From the NCBI RefSeq assembly GCF_013393345.1, contig NZ_QJRF01000040.1, positions 248,001 through 312,000 on the forward strand: a DNA stretch of 64,000 bases, in the 5' to 3' direction. Under the pieces are notes generated by a model, which worked only from the letters and a program-made list of their open reading frames with translations, was not told where the DNA came from and searched no databases. Source of the stretch: Pseudomonas taiwanensis. Lineage in GTDB: Bacteria > Pseudomonadota > Gammaproteobacteria > Pseudomonadales > Pseudomonadaceae. The position numbers and the translations under genes were made by a program. Below are positions 52,126 to 60,729 of this stretch, one piece after another. The first letter of the stretch is position 1. Each line of letters opens with the position of its first letter.

Positions 52126-53897
52126 GGCCGTTTCTCCACGGGCGCCGGCTTGCCTTGCGCCTCTCGCATGCGCTGCAGTTCTTCCTCCGAGACGGTCTGC
52201 GGCACGAAGTCCTGCTCGATGCCCGGCACGCTGTAGTCATAGGCCCAGCGGTGCACCACCGGCAGTTTCTCCCGCCAGTTGCCATGCACCGGAGGCGTGT
52301 CCGGTGTCTGCCATTCGAGGCTGGCAGCCTTCCACGGGTTGCCGCCGGCGGGTCGTCCCTTGAAGGTGCTCCAAGCCAGGTTGAACAGGAACAGCAGTTG
52401 CGATGTGCCCACGATGAGCGCGGCGACAGTGATGAAGGCATTCAGGTCCTGGGCGGACTGCGGGATGAAGGCGTAGTCCGGGTAGGCGTAGTAACGCCGC
52501 GGCATCCCCAGGAAGCCCAGGTAGTGCATGGGGAAGAAAATGGCGTAGGTGCCGAGGAAAGTGATCCAGAAGTGCAGCTTGCCAAGCGTGTCGTTCAGCA
52601 TCCTGCCGGTGATCTTCGGGAACCAGTGATAGATGGAACCGAAGACGACCAGCACTGGCGCCACGCCCATCACCATGTGGAAGTGCGCCACCACGAAGTA
52701 GGTGTCCGACAGCGGGATGTCGACGATCACGTTGCCGAGGAAGAGCCCGGTCAGGCCGCCCACCAGGAAGGTCACGATGAACGCCAGGGCGAAGAGCATC
52801 GGCACGGTCAGGTGGATGTCGCCATGCCAGAGCGTCAGCGTCCAGTTGTAGACCTTGAGGGCGGTAGGTACGGCGATGACCAGGGTGGTGACAGCGAAGA
52901 AGAAGCCGAAATACGGGTTCATCCCGCTGACGTACATGTGGTGCGCCCAGACCACGAAGCTCAGCACGCCGATGGCGATGATGGCCCAGACCATCATCCG
53001 GTAGCCGAAGATATTCTTCCGCGCATGGGTGCTGATCAGGTCGGAAACCAGGCCGAAGGCCGGCAGCGCGACGATATACACCTCGGGGTGGCCGAAGAAC
53101 CAGAACAGGTGCTGGAAGAGGATCGGGCTTCCACCCTGGTGATCCAGTTGCTGGCCCATGGAGATCACCGCCGGCATGAAGAAGCTGGTGCCCAGCAAGC
53201 GGTCGAAGAGCATCATCACCGCGCTGACGAACAGTGCCGGGAAGGCCAGCAGCGCGAGGATCGAGGCCATGAAGATGCCCCACACCGTGAGCGGCATGCG
53301 AAACAGCGTCATGCCGTGGGTACGTGCCTGCAGCACCGTGGTCACGTAGTTCAGGCCGCCCATGGTGGCGGCGACGATGAAGATCGCCAGGGACACCAGC
53401 ATCAGCACGATGCCCCACTCCATGCCCGGCGTGCCTCCGGTGATCGCCTGCGGTGGATAGAGCGTCCAGCCCGCCCCGGTGGGGCCGCCCGGGACGAAGA
53501 AGCTGGCCAGCAGCACCAGCACTGCCAGCAGATAGAACCAGAAACTGAGCATGTTGACGTACGGGAAGACCATGTCCCGCGCGCCGACCATCAGCGGGAT
53601 CAGGTAGTTGCCGAAACCACCAAGGAACAGCGCCGTCAGCAGGTAGATCACCATGATCATTCCGTGCATGGTCATCGCCTGGTAATAGGCGCTCGGGTCC
53701 ATGAATTCCAGGCTGCCGGGGAAGCCGATCTGCATGCGCATCAGCCCGGACAACACCAGCGCGACCACGCCGACGAAAATCGCGGTCAGGGAGTACTGGA
53801 CGGCAATGACCTTATGGTCCTGGCTCCAGATGTAGCGGAAAAAGAAGCTGCTGGGTTCGTGCAGCACATCAGCTTCGGCATGTTCGACGTAAGCCAT
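52122..53897 (-). CDS. ctaD: Cytochrome c oxidase subunit I (haem-copper oxidase)
   Basis: 591-residue, 12-helix catalytic subunit with low-spin and high-spin haem and CuB. Ligand-bearing stretches are visible: MTMHGMIMVIYLLTALFLGGFGNYLIPLMVGARD (low-spin haem His), FWFFGHPEVYIVALPAFG (CuB His and the cross-linked Tyr), VWAHHMYVSGM (two CuB His), and YFVVAHFHMVMGVAPVLVVFGSIYHWFPKITG (haem ligands). The E-V-Y motif and this pattern place it in the A-type oxidase group with proton channels. It follows subunit II after 38 bases. Confidence 0.95.
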   Translation of the reverse strand: MAYVEHAEADVLHEPSSFFFRYIWSQDHKVIAVQYSLTAIFVGVVALVLSGLMRMQIGFPGSLEFMDPSAYYQAMTMHGMIMVIYLLTALFLGGFGNYLIPLMVGARDMVFPYVNMLSFWFYLLAVLVLLASFFVPGGPTGAGWTLYPPQAITGGTPGMEWGIVLMLVSLAIFIVAATMGGLNYVTTVLQARTHGMTLFRMPLTVWGIFMASILALLAFPALFVSAVMMLFDRLLGTSFFMPAVISMGQQLDHQGGSPILFQHLFWFFGHPEVYIVALPAFGLVSDLISTHARKNIFGYRMMVWAIIAIGVLSFVVWAHHMYVSGMNPYFGFFFAVTTLVIAVPTALKVYNWTLTLWHGDIHLTVPMLFALAFIVTFLVGGLTGLFLGNVIVDIPLSDTYFVVAHFHMVMGVAPVLVVFGSIYHWFPKITGRMLNDTLGKLHFWITFLGTYAIFFPMHYLGFLGMPRRYYAYPDYAFIPQSAQDLNAFITVAALIVGTSQLLFLFNLAWSTFKGRPAGGNPWKAASLEWQTPDTPPVHGNWREKLPVVHRWAYDYSVPGIEQDFVPQTVSEEELQRMREAQGKPAPVEKRP

Positions 53898-53935
53898 CGG
53901 ATCTCCTCCGGTAACGAGTCGGAGTCCTTCTGGAG

Positions 53936-55399
53936 CTACGGCGCCTGTTCCTGCCTTGCGGCGTCGGGATTCGCCCTGGACTTGATGAAGGCGATCACTG
54001 CATTCAGTTCCTGGTCGCTGAGCTTGAAGACCGGCATGACCGGCGCGTAGCCCTTGACCAGTGAAGCTTCAGGTTTGAGCACGGACTCCCTGAGATAAGC
54101 GTCGTCCGCCTTCACCTTGCGGTCGTCGGCAAGCGTCTGCTCCTTGCCGTACAGACCCTGCCATGTGGGGCCTATGCCCTTGCTGCCGTCGAGGCTGTGA
54201 CAGGCCAGGCAACCGAGCGACTGGGCCACTTGCTGCCCCTGTTCGGCGGTATCGCCACCCTCGCCTGTAGCACCAGCTTCGCCCTGCTCTTTCTGTCCGG
54301 CCGCGCTCAATGACTTGATGAAGGCCACCAGGGCGGCCAGCTCATCCTGGCTGAAAGTATAGGGCACCATCACCGGCGGAAAGCCCTGCACCAGGCGGGC
54401 CTTGGGATCGAGAATGGACTCCTTCAGATACGCCTCGTCCACCTTCACGCTGCTGCCATCCGCCAGCTTTTCATCACGGCCGTAGAGCTCCTTCCACCCC
54501 GGCCCCAGGCTCGCACTGCCGTCCTGGCTGTGACAGGCGCGGCAGCCGTGGGTTTCCGCCAGCTGGCGACCGGTCTCGAGCAGATTGTCCTGGCTGGGTT
54601 TGCTGGCAGCGGCCAGGGTATCGGCAAAGGTCGGCTGGCCCGCTAGCCATTGCTGGAAGATGTCGGGCGGCTCGACCAGCAGCATCCCGCGCATATTGAA
54701 ATGCCCGACGCCGCAGAACTCCGCACAGAGGATTTCGTACTTGCCGAGTACCGTCGGGGTGAACCAGAAGTGCGACACCATCCCCGGGACCATGTCCATC
54801 TTTCCGCGTATCTGCGGGATGTAGAAGTTGTGCAGTACATCCTTCGAGCGCAGCAGCACCTTCACCGGGCGGTCCAGCGGCAGGCGCACCTCGTTGTTCC
54901 TGATCAGCACATCGTCCTGGCCGTTGGGGTCCTTCGGGTCCAGACCCAGCGGATTGCCCGCGTCGACCCACTTCACATCGGCACGGCCGAGCTGGCCGTC
55001 CTTTCCGGGAAAGCGATAGGCCCACTGCCACTGCTGGGCGACCACTTCCAGCGGATAGGCATCCTTGGGCACCTGGACGAAATCGCTGTAGACCACCAGA
55101 CCCGGCGCCAGCATGCCGATGATGCCAATCGAGGTGGCGACGATGAGCCACCACTCCAGCTTGTGGCTCTCCGGCTCGTACTTGGCGCGGCGACCCTCGC
55201 GATGACGAAAACGGATGATGGCCACCGCCATGAAGCCGACGATGGCGATGAAGAACACACCGGAGATGATCAACGTGATGAGCAGCGTGGTGTCGATGGA
55301 GCCCCAGTTGGAAGCAGCCGGGGTCAGGTGCCAGGGCGCCAGGAGATGGAACAGCACGGACGCGACAACGATGATGATCAGGATGATTGCTATCGCCAT
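53936..55399 (-). CDS. ctaC: Cytochrome c oxidase subunit II with two fused cytochrome c domains
   Basis: 487-residue CuA subunit of a caa3-type oxidase. Three hydrophobic segments are seen: about 2-22 (signal or anchor), 36-62 and 84-105. The CuA domain has ligands His190, Cys225, Cys229, His233 and Met236 (VLHNFYIPQIRGKMDMVPG; EILCAEFCGVGHFNMRG). Two cytochrome c domains follow, with C-R-A-C-H (286-290) and C-L-A-C-H (397-401), each with a later Met ligand region (PPVMVPYTFS; APVMPVFKLS). The two domains are near-repeats, suggesting duplication; most caa3 subunits carry one. ATG 55399 is chosen; a longer frame to 55432 exists. Confidence 0.93.
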   Translation of the reverse strand: MAIAIILIIIVVASVLFHLLAPWHLTPAASNWGSIDTTLLITLIISGVFFIAIVGFMAVAIIRFRHREGRRAKYEPESHKLEWWLIVATSIGIIGMLAPGLVVYSDFVQVPKDAYPLEVVAQQWQWAYRFPGKDGQLGRADVKWVDAGNPLGLDPKDPNGQDDVLIRNNEVRLPLDRPVKVLLRSKDVLHNFYIPQIRGKMDMVPGMVSHFWFTPTVLGKYEILCAEFCGVGHFNMRGMLLVEPPDIFQQWLAGQPTFADTLAAASKPSQDNLLETGRQLAETHGCRACHSQDGSASLGPGWKELYGRDEKLADGSSVKVDEAYLKESILDPKARLVQGFPPVMVPYTFSQDELAALVAFIKSLSAAGQKEQGEAGATGEGGDTAEQGQQVAQSLGCLACHSLDGSKGIGPTWQGLYGKEQTLADDRKVKADDAYLRESVLKPEASLVKGYAPVMPVFKLSDQELNAVIAFIKSRANPDAARQEQAP

Positions 55400-55694
55400 G
55401 TGCCCGTCGCCTCGTTCCTGATGCTCGCGCACGTTGGCTGTGTGCGACGGTCATCGGTGCAGCAAATCGCTTTCCGGCTCCCGGTATGGCCGGAAGCTCG
55501 GCCTCTGTTCCCCCAGTGGCTGATTTCGTCGGAAGTATAGTCGCTGGCGGCGGGCTGCCCGGTCCGCTGCACACACTGCTTCAAGGCGGCATGGGATTAC
55601 ACTTCGGCAACGATGGAATGGGTGCGCTGAACCCATGGCCTTCATCCATCGGAAGACCGTTCATACCTTTTTCAGAAAAGAGGCTTGCTCGTGG

Positions 55695-55708
55695 AGAACG
55701 ATCGTTCT
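55695..55708. promoter_or_regulatory. Palindrome before the TetR start, probable autoregulatory operator
   Basis: The 14-base perfect palindrome AGAACGATCGTTCT lies 12 bases upstream of ATG 55721, overlapping the likely promoter/leader of the TetR gene. Confidence 0.5.
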
Positions 55709-55720
55709 ACCATCTTTCAC

Positions 55721-56284
55721 ATGGACAGCAAATCAACTACCGATGTCAGAGATAAACTTCTCGAAACCGCCGAAGACCTGATTTACAGGAACGGTATCAA
55801 TGCCACTGGCATGGACCTTCTGGTCAAGACTTCCGGAGTTTCGCGAAAGAGTATCTATAAATACTTCGGAACCAAGGACGAATTGGTAGCAGAGGTATTG
55901 AGACAGCGCGACGAGCGCTGGATGAACTGGTTCAGAAACGAAGTCGAAAAGGTCGAAACGCCCGAAGCACAGTTGCTGCAGATGTTCAGCGTGCTCAAGG
56001 GCTGGTTCGAGTCGGATGGCTTCAGGGGCTGCGCCTTCATCAATACCGCAGGTGAAACGGGTGACCCTCAGGACCCCGTTCGCCAGGTTGCCAAGGAGCA
56101 CAAAGAAAAGTTGCTCGATTTCGTTCTCGGGATTTGCCAGCAATATGGAGCCGTCGATGCGGACGCCCTGGCCAGGCAGTTATTAGTCCTGATCGACGGA
56201 GCCATTACCGTTGCCCATGTACTCGGTGATAACAACTCGGCAGATACTGCGCGGCAAGTAGCGCAAACACTGTTGGGTAAATAG
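55721..56284 (+). CDS. TetR/AcrR-family transcriptional regulator
   Basis: 187-residue repressor. The helix-turn-helix (about 8-55) reads VRDKLLETAEDLIYRNGINATGMDLLVKTSGVSRKSIYKYFGTKDELVAEVL. The ligand domain includes FRGCAFINTAGETGDPQDPVRQVAKEHKEKLLDFVLGICQQYG, a phrase shared by a common pseudomonad subgroup. Base composition is somewhat lower in GC than the neighbours. ATG 55721 is chosen so that the palindrome at 55695-55708 lies outside the gene; the frame is open from 55685. The DUF1348 gene begins 59 bases downstream on the same strand, so it may be its target and co-transcribed. Confidence 0.85.
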   Translation: MDSKSTTDVRDKLLETAEDLIYRNGINATGMDLLVKTSGVSRKSIYKYFGTKDELVAEVLRQRDERWMNWFRNEVEKVETPEAQLLQMFSVLKGWFESDGFRGCAFINTAGETGDPQDPVRQVAKEHKEKLLDFVLGICQQYGAVDADALARQLLVLIDGAITVAHVLGDNNSADTARQVAQTLLGK

Positions 56285-56343
56285 GAAGTTATCGAGCGGG
56301 CAACTTCAAACTTTGAACCTTCTATTTGTATTGGAGACTATCC

Positions 56344-56823
56344 ATGTCCTCTAACGCTGAAGTTCGTCCGCCGCTTCCCCCTTTCACCCGTGATTCGGCC
56401 ATCCTGAAAGTGCGCCTGGCCGAGGATGGCTGGAACAGCCGCGATCCGGAGAAGGTCTCCCTCGCCTATACCCTGGATACCAAGTGGCGCAACCGCGCGG
56501 AGTTCGCCTTCAACCGCGCCGACGCCAAGGCCTTCCTCACCCGCAAGTGGGTCAAGGAACACGAGTACCGGCTGATCAAGGAACTCTGGGCCCACTCCGA
56601 CACCCGCATCGCCGTGCGCTATGCCTACGAGTGGCATGACGACTCGGGCAACTGGTTCCGCTCCTACGGCAACGAGAACTGGGAGTTCGACGAGAACGGC
56701 CTGATGTTCAACCGCTACGCCTGCATCAACGACCTGCCCATCAAGGAAACCGAGCGCAAATTCCGCTGGCCCCTGGGCCGTCGCCCTGACGACCATCCGG
56801 GCCTGTCCGAACTCGGTCTCTGA
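56344..56823 (+). CDS. DUF1348-family (NTF2-like fold) protein
   Basis: 159-residue NTF2-like protein of the DUF1348 family, cytoplasmic. Nearly the whole chain is family sequence: [97 protein letters not shown] residues with conserved Trp, Arg and Glu. The reaction is not known. The start ([14 protein letters not shown]) follows GGAGAC at 56331-56336. Upstream TetR on the same strand suggests inducible expression. Confidence 0.9.
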   Translation: MSSNAEVRPPLPPFTRDSAILKVRLAEDGWNSRDPEKVSLAYTLDTKWRNRAEFAFNRADAKAFLTRKWVKEHEYRLIKELWAHSDTRIAVRYAYEWHDDSGNWFRSYGNENWEFDENGLMFNRYACINDLPIKETERKFRWPLGRRPDDHPGLSELGL

Positions 56824-57019
56824 TCTCACCACTACTGACGCGGCGCCCCTCCGGTGCCGCGTCTCATCATCGATGCCATCTATGCGTGGCACGCAGGACT
56901 CAGCGTTTTCTCGTACGCCTCATAAATGGCGTCGATGACCCGGTCATCAATAGCGATTGGACGTAACGCCCGCCGCAGCCTTAGCTTTCGCTTCTCGAAC
57001 AGCCCGGCGTCCCTATCCG

Positions 57020-57919
57020 ATGATCGTCCGCCCCAAACCCAACCTGCTGATAATCCTCACCGCGCTGAAGGGCTCCATCGCGCGGCACATTGCCCTGCGC
57101 ACATTGCTGATCACCCTGCTCGCCTGCCTCATCGTGGTCGTCGAGCGCCTGCATCCGGGCTGGTTCACCCGCATCAATGCCATGCCCTTCACACTGCTCG
57201 GGCTGTCGTTGTCGATCTTCCTGAGCTTTCGCAACAACGCCTGCTACGACCGTTGGTGGGAAGGCCGCAAGGCCTGGGGTCAGATCATCATCGAAGTCCG
57301 CTCCTTCGTCCGCCAGAGCGTGGCGATCAGTGATGCGGCCCTGCGCGAGACCGTGCTGCGCGAGTTGTGCGGATTTGCCCACGCGCTCAATGCACGACTG
57401 CGCGGTGAAGATGAACAGGCTGCGGCGCGTCCCTGGCTCAGCGAGGAGCCAAGCGCCTATGGGCTCAACACCAGCGACGGCATCCTGCGGAAGATCGGCG
57501 GCCAATGCGCGCGGCTGGCCAGCCAGGGCGAGCTCAATGAGTGGCGCTACACCCTGCTGGAAACGCGCCTGTCCGGCCTCAGCTCCGCTCAGGCCACCTG
57601 CGAACGGATCAAGACCACGCCGCTGCCCTTCCCCTATACCCTGCTGCTCCACCGCACCAGCTACATCTTCTGCCTGCTGCTGCCCTTCGCCATGGCCGGA
57701 ACCCTGGGCTGGCTGACGCCGATCATCACCATCATCGTCGCCTACACCTTCTTCGGCCTGGATGCCATCGGCGACCAGCTCGAAGACCCGTTCGGACGGG
57801 ACGAGAACGACCTCGCCACGGACTCGATGGTGCGCGCCCTGGAGCGGGAAATCCTCGATGCGCTAGGCCAGCGCGACCTGCCGCCGCCGCTGGAGCCCGT
57901 CGATTACGTGTTGACCTGA
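57020..57919 (+). CDS. Bestrophin-family anion channel/RFP-TM protein
   Basis: 299-residue inner-membrane protein of the bacterial bestrophin (YneE/UPF0187) family, which forms pentameric ion channels. Helical segments include LRTLLITLLACLIVVVERL, the pore-region FTLLGLSLSIFLSFRNNACYDRWWEGRKAWGQIIIEVRSFVRQ (RNNACYDRWWE is a hallmark), YTLLLHRTSYIFCLLLPFAMAGTLGWLTPIITIIVAYTFFGLDAIGDQLEDPFGRDENDL, and a C-terminal region carrying the Asp-rich DQLEDPFG gate motif. ATG 57020 is used, since the earlier frame is Ala/Ser-rich and overlaps the promoter gap. Confidence 0.92.
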   Translation: MIVRPKPNLLIILTALKGSIARHIALRTLLITLLACLIVVVERLHPGWFTRINAMPFTLLGLSLSIFLSFRNNACYDRWWEGRKAWGQIIIEVRSFVRQSVAISDAALRETVLRELCGFAHALNARLRGEDEQAAARPWLSEEPSAYGLNTSDGILRKIGGQCARLASQGELNEWRYTLLETRLSGLSSAQATCERIKTTPLPFPYTLLLHRTSYIFCLLLPFAMAGTLGWLTPIITIIVAYTFFGLDAIGDQLEDPFGRDENDLATDSMVRALEREILDALGQRDLPPPLEPVDYVLT

Positions 57920-58012
57920 GCCCGGTATCCGATGGCCGGTGACGGCTACACAGGCAACCGATCCATGGCTGGCTAGTCTTGGCAGACGTCCCTGCATGCG
58001 AGGAGTCCGCTC

Positions 58013-58702
58013 ATGGCCAACCTTCCCAATATCCTGCTGGTCCACGGTGCCTGGGGTGATGCCTCGCACTGGCGTGAACTGATTCCGCTGCTGCTGGATG
58101 CCGGGTACCCGGTCAGGGCCGTGCAGAATCCGCTAACGTCCCTGGCCGACGACGTGGCGCGCACCCGCAAGCTGGCCGAATCCCTCGGCGGACCGACGCT
58201 GCTGGTGGGACATTCCTACGGCGGAGCGGTGATCTCGGGGGCTGGACACGCGGCCAACGTGGTCGGCCTGGTATTCGTCGCCGCCTTCGCGCCAGATGAG
58301 GGGGACAGCCTGGGTGGCATCTTCGCCCGCGCCGAACCGCCCCAAGGTGCCGGTGGTATCCGTCCCGATCCGGAGGGTTTCCTCTGGTTGGCGGGCGACA
58401 GCTTCCACGCCAATTTCTGCGCCGACCTGCCCGAGCGAGACGCCCAGGTCATGGCGGTCACCCAGAAACCCATTGCCGCGCGTTGTTTCGAAGACAAGGC
58501 TGGAGCGCCGGCCTGGCGCGACAAGCCCAGTTGGTATCAGGTGTCATCGGGTGACCACATGATCCCGCCGGCCACTCAGGCCTGGATGGCCGAGCGCATC
58601 CAGGCCAGGAAGACCATCACCCTGGATGCCAGCCATGCGTCGCTGGCATCGCGTCCCAGGGAAATATTCGCGTTGATCGAGGAAGCGGTGAAATCGCTGT
58701 AG
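58013..58702 (+). CDS. Alpha/beta-fold hydrolase (esterase-like)
   Basis: 229-residue hydrolase similar to plant-type salicylate/hydroxynitrile lyase-fold esterases. The oxyanion motif is LVHGAWGDASHW, the nucleophile is Ser in LLVGHSYGGAVISG, and the His is probably that of DASHASLASRP; the acid is less clear. Cytoplasmic, no signal. It is followed, eight bases past its stop, by a convergent lipase-like gene. The substrate is unknown. Confidence 0.85.
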   Translation: MANLPNILLVHGAWGDASHWRELIPLLLDAGYPVRAVQNPLTSLADDVARTRKLAESLGGPTLLVGHSYGGAVISGAGHAANVVGLVFVAAFAPDEGDSLGGIFARAEPPQGAGGIRPDPEGFLWLAGDSFHANFCADLPERDAQVMAVTQKPIAARCFEDKAGAPAWRDKPSWYQVSSGDHMIPPATQAWMAERIQARKTITLDASHASLASRPREIFALIEEAVKSL

Positions 58703-58709
58703 CCGCGTT

Positions 58710-59510
58710 TCACCCCTTCATCGGCGCATTCGGATTGTCGATCGCATAGAGGTAACAGTCCGCCATGCTGTGATCACCGGCAAAGCTGCTGTAGCTGGCG
58801 GTGAAGGTCACCGCCTGGCCCAGGTGCTGGTAGACCCAGGAATCGGTCACGCCCGGCGGGACCTCGGGTACCAGGTCGCTGTCGTTGACGACACGGTACG
58901 TGGGGATGTTCAGGCCGTTGTAATAGGCGGCGAAGTTGGGGTCGACCACGCGCGGGCTGGCGAAGTTGTAATGCTGCAGCGGCTGGTCCGGCCATTGGGT
59001 ATGCAGGTCGAGCACCGCCAGGCTGGACAGTGCGCTGCCCAGGCTGTGGCCGCAGACCCAGAGGTCACCACCCGGCTGCAGGACATCCAGTGCTTGCAGT
59101 GCCTGGTCGCGCAGGGAGGTGTAGAGCTTCAGGAAGCCCGCGTGGACCTGGCCTATACCCGACTGCCAGGGGTACGCAACCTGCTTCGCCTCCAGATCAT
59201 CCACCCAGTCCTGCGCCGACTCGGTCCCGCGAAACACCAGGTACACCGCACCGCTGGGGTCGCTCGCGGCAAAGCCGAAGGGCTCAGACTCATTGATGTA
59301 CTTCAGCTCGCTGAGGATGCTCCAGACCGGCGCGGAAAAGCTCCACCCGCTCATGCTCGGCGCCTGCCAGTTGAAGTCAGAAGGCTTGCGCGGTTTGTCC
59401 TGCTGCAACCATTGCTCGTACTGGTCGTAGGCTGCTTCCACCAGGTTGGCGCATTGCAGCGCCTGGGCCAGGGAAAACGCCGAGGGGAAATACATGGGAA
59501 GACTGGGCAT
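58710..59510 (-). CDS. Class 3 lipase-family protein
   Basis: 266-residue lipase_3 family protein without an obvious signal peptide. The nucleophile elbow is G-H-S-L-G (VCGHSLGSALSSLAVLDL), preceded by VYLVFRGTESAQDWVDDL (oxyanion side) and followed by FASPRVVDPNFAAYYN and VVNDSDLVPEVPP (acid Asp). The catalytic His is likely in SFAGDHSMADCYLYA. It may be cytoplasmic or exported by another route. It is convergent with the small esterase. Confidence 0.88.
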   Translation of the reverse strand: MPSLPMYFPSAFSLAQALQCANLVEAAYDQYEQWLQQDKPRKPSDFNWQAPSMSGWSFSAPVWSILSELKYINESEPFGFAASDPSGAVYLVFRGTESAQDWVDDLEAKQVAYPWQSGIGQVHAGFLKLYTSLRDQALQALDVLQPGGDLWVCGHSLGSALSSLAVLDLHTQWPDQPLQHYNFASPRVVDPNFAAYYNGLNIPTYRVVNDSDLVPEVPPGVTDSWVYQHLGQAVTFTASYSSFAGDHSMADCYLYAIDNPNAPMKG

Positions 59511-59667
59511 GCTGGCCTCCTTGCCGATGAGATGTGGGGTTCCACTCTAGCCCAAGCCCGGCTTGCGTACAGTGGGTCGGTCCGCTTTTCCGTTTGATTG
59601 CCTGAGGCGTCTTTACTCCTGTGTAAATCCCAATAAGCTCGCTTGAGCTATTGAGCAGGATTCACCA

Positions 59668-60564
59668 ATGAAACCCGTCTCCGCCGCGGACCTGAATATC
59701 TTTCTAAGCATCGCCGCCCACCTCAGCTTCAGCCGTGCAGCTGTCGAACTCGGGCTTTCCCCTTCAGCCCTCAGCCACGCCCTGCGCGCCCTGGAAGAGC
59801 GGCTGGGGGTGCGCCTGTTCAACCGCACCACCCGCAGCGTCGCCCTCACCGAGGCCGGCGAACGCCTGTACGCCCGCATCAAACCGGCCTTCCGCGATAT
59901 CGACGACGCCCTGGAGGACCTCAACCAGTTCCGCGACACGCCGTCCGGTACCCTGCGCATCAGTGCCGGCCGCGCTGCTGCGCAACTGGTACTGCTGCCG
60001 CTGGCGAGTCGTTTTCTGGCGGCGTACCCGGATGTGACCCTGGAAGTCTCCGCCGATGATGCGCTGGTGGATGTGGTCTCCGCCGGCTACGACGCGGGCG
60101 TGCGCTTCGGCGAGCGGCTGGAGGCCGATATGGTGTCCCTGCCCATCGGGCCCTACATGCGTTCGGTGGTGGTGGCGTCACCGGACTTCTTCGAACACCA
60201 TCCCGTGCCACGCAAACCCGAGGACCTCCACGGTCTGCCCTGCATCCGCCATCGATTTCCCAGCGGCAACTTCTACCGCTGGGAGTTCGAGCGCGGCGCC
60301 ATGCAACTGGAGATCGAAGTGGACGGCCCCCTCACCCTCGGCGACGTCGGTCTGATGGTCGGCCCGGCGTTGCAAGGCGTTGGGCTGGCTTACGTGTTCG
60401 AAGAGATGGTGGCCGAGTACATCGCTGAAGGACGTCTCGTGCAGGTACTGGAAGACTGGTGCCCCTACTACTCCGGCCTGCACCTCTATTACCCCAGCCG
60501 GCGCCAGGTACCGGCGGTGCTCAAGGCCTTCATCGAGTTCGCGCGGGCGGCGCGGCAATCCTGA
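59668..60564 (+). CDS. LysR-family transcriptional regulator
   Basis: 298-residue LysR regulator. The winged helix-turn-helix reads LNIFLSIAAHLSFSRAAVELGLSPSALSHALRALEERLGVRLFNRTTRSVALTEAGERL. The effector domain (about 90-295) includes GTLRISAGRAAAQLVLLPLASRFLAAYPDVTLEVSADDALVDVVSAGYDAGVRFGE. It belongs to the group often controlling oxidoreductases, and is transcribed toward the convergent MHS transporter. A terminator follows at 60581. Its target is not obvious. Confidence 0.92.
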   Translation: MKPVSAADLNIFLSIAAHLSFSRAAVELGLSPSALSHALRALEERLGVRLFNRTTRSVALTEAGERLYARIKPAFRDIDDALEDLNQFRDTPSGTLRISAGRAAAQLVLLPLASRFLAAYPDVTLEVSADDALVDVVSAGYDAGVRFGERLEADMVSLPIGPYMRSVVVASPDFFEHHPVPRKPEDLHGLPCIRHRFPSGNFYRWEFERGAMQLEIEVDGPLTLGDVGLMVGPALQGVGLAYVFEEMVAEYIAEGRLVQVLEDWCPYYSGLHLYYPSRRQVPAVLKAFIEFARAARQS

Positions 60565-60580
60565 TGGTGCGAAACAGAGA

Positions 60581-60606
60581 GGCCGAGCCCGGAGGCTCGG
60601 CCTTCT
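60581..60606 (+). terminator. Rho-independent-type terminator after the LysR gene
   Basis: GGCCGAGCC (60581-60589) - CGGA - GGCTCGGCC (60594-60602) followed by TTCT. A perfect 9-bp stem, 16 bases past the LysR stop. Confidence 0.8.
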
Positions 60607-60622
60607 GCAAATCGATCAGTCC

Positions 60623-60707
60623 GTAGGGTGGAAATCGCTTTTCATTTCCACCATTCGATCCCACCCCAGCCACCGATGGTGGACCGGTGAAACGTGGTCC
60701 ACCCTAC
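60623..60707. repeat. Long palindromic repeat (GTAGGGTGGA...TCCACCCTAC family)
   Basis: Outer arms GTAGGGTGG and CCACCCTAC with inner mini-hairpins (GGAAATCG/TTTCC; CCACC/GGTGG) between the LysR and transporter genes. The same family recurs at 63888-63972. Confidence 0.8.
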
Positions 60708-60729
60708 ACGGCTACATGACATCCGCCGA

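Noticed and set aside
52155-54050. Long plus-strand frame over the oxidase subunit I gene
   Set aside because: Shadow frame rich in His/Glu/Asp; the minus-strand oxidase subunit has all haem and CuB ligands.
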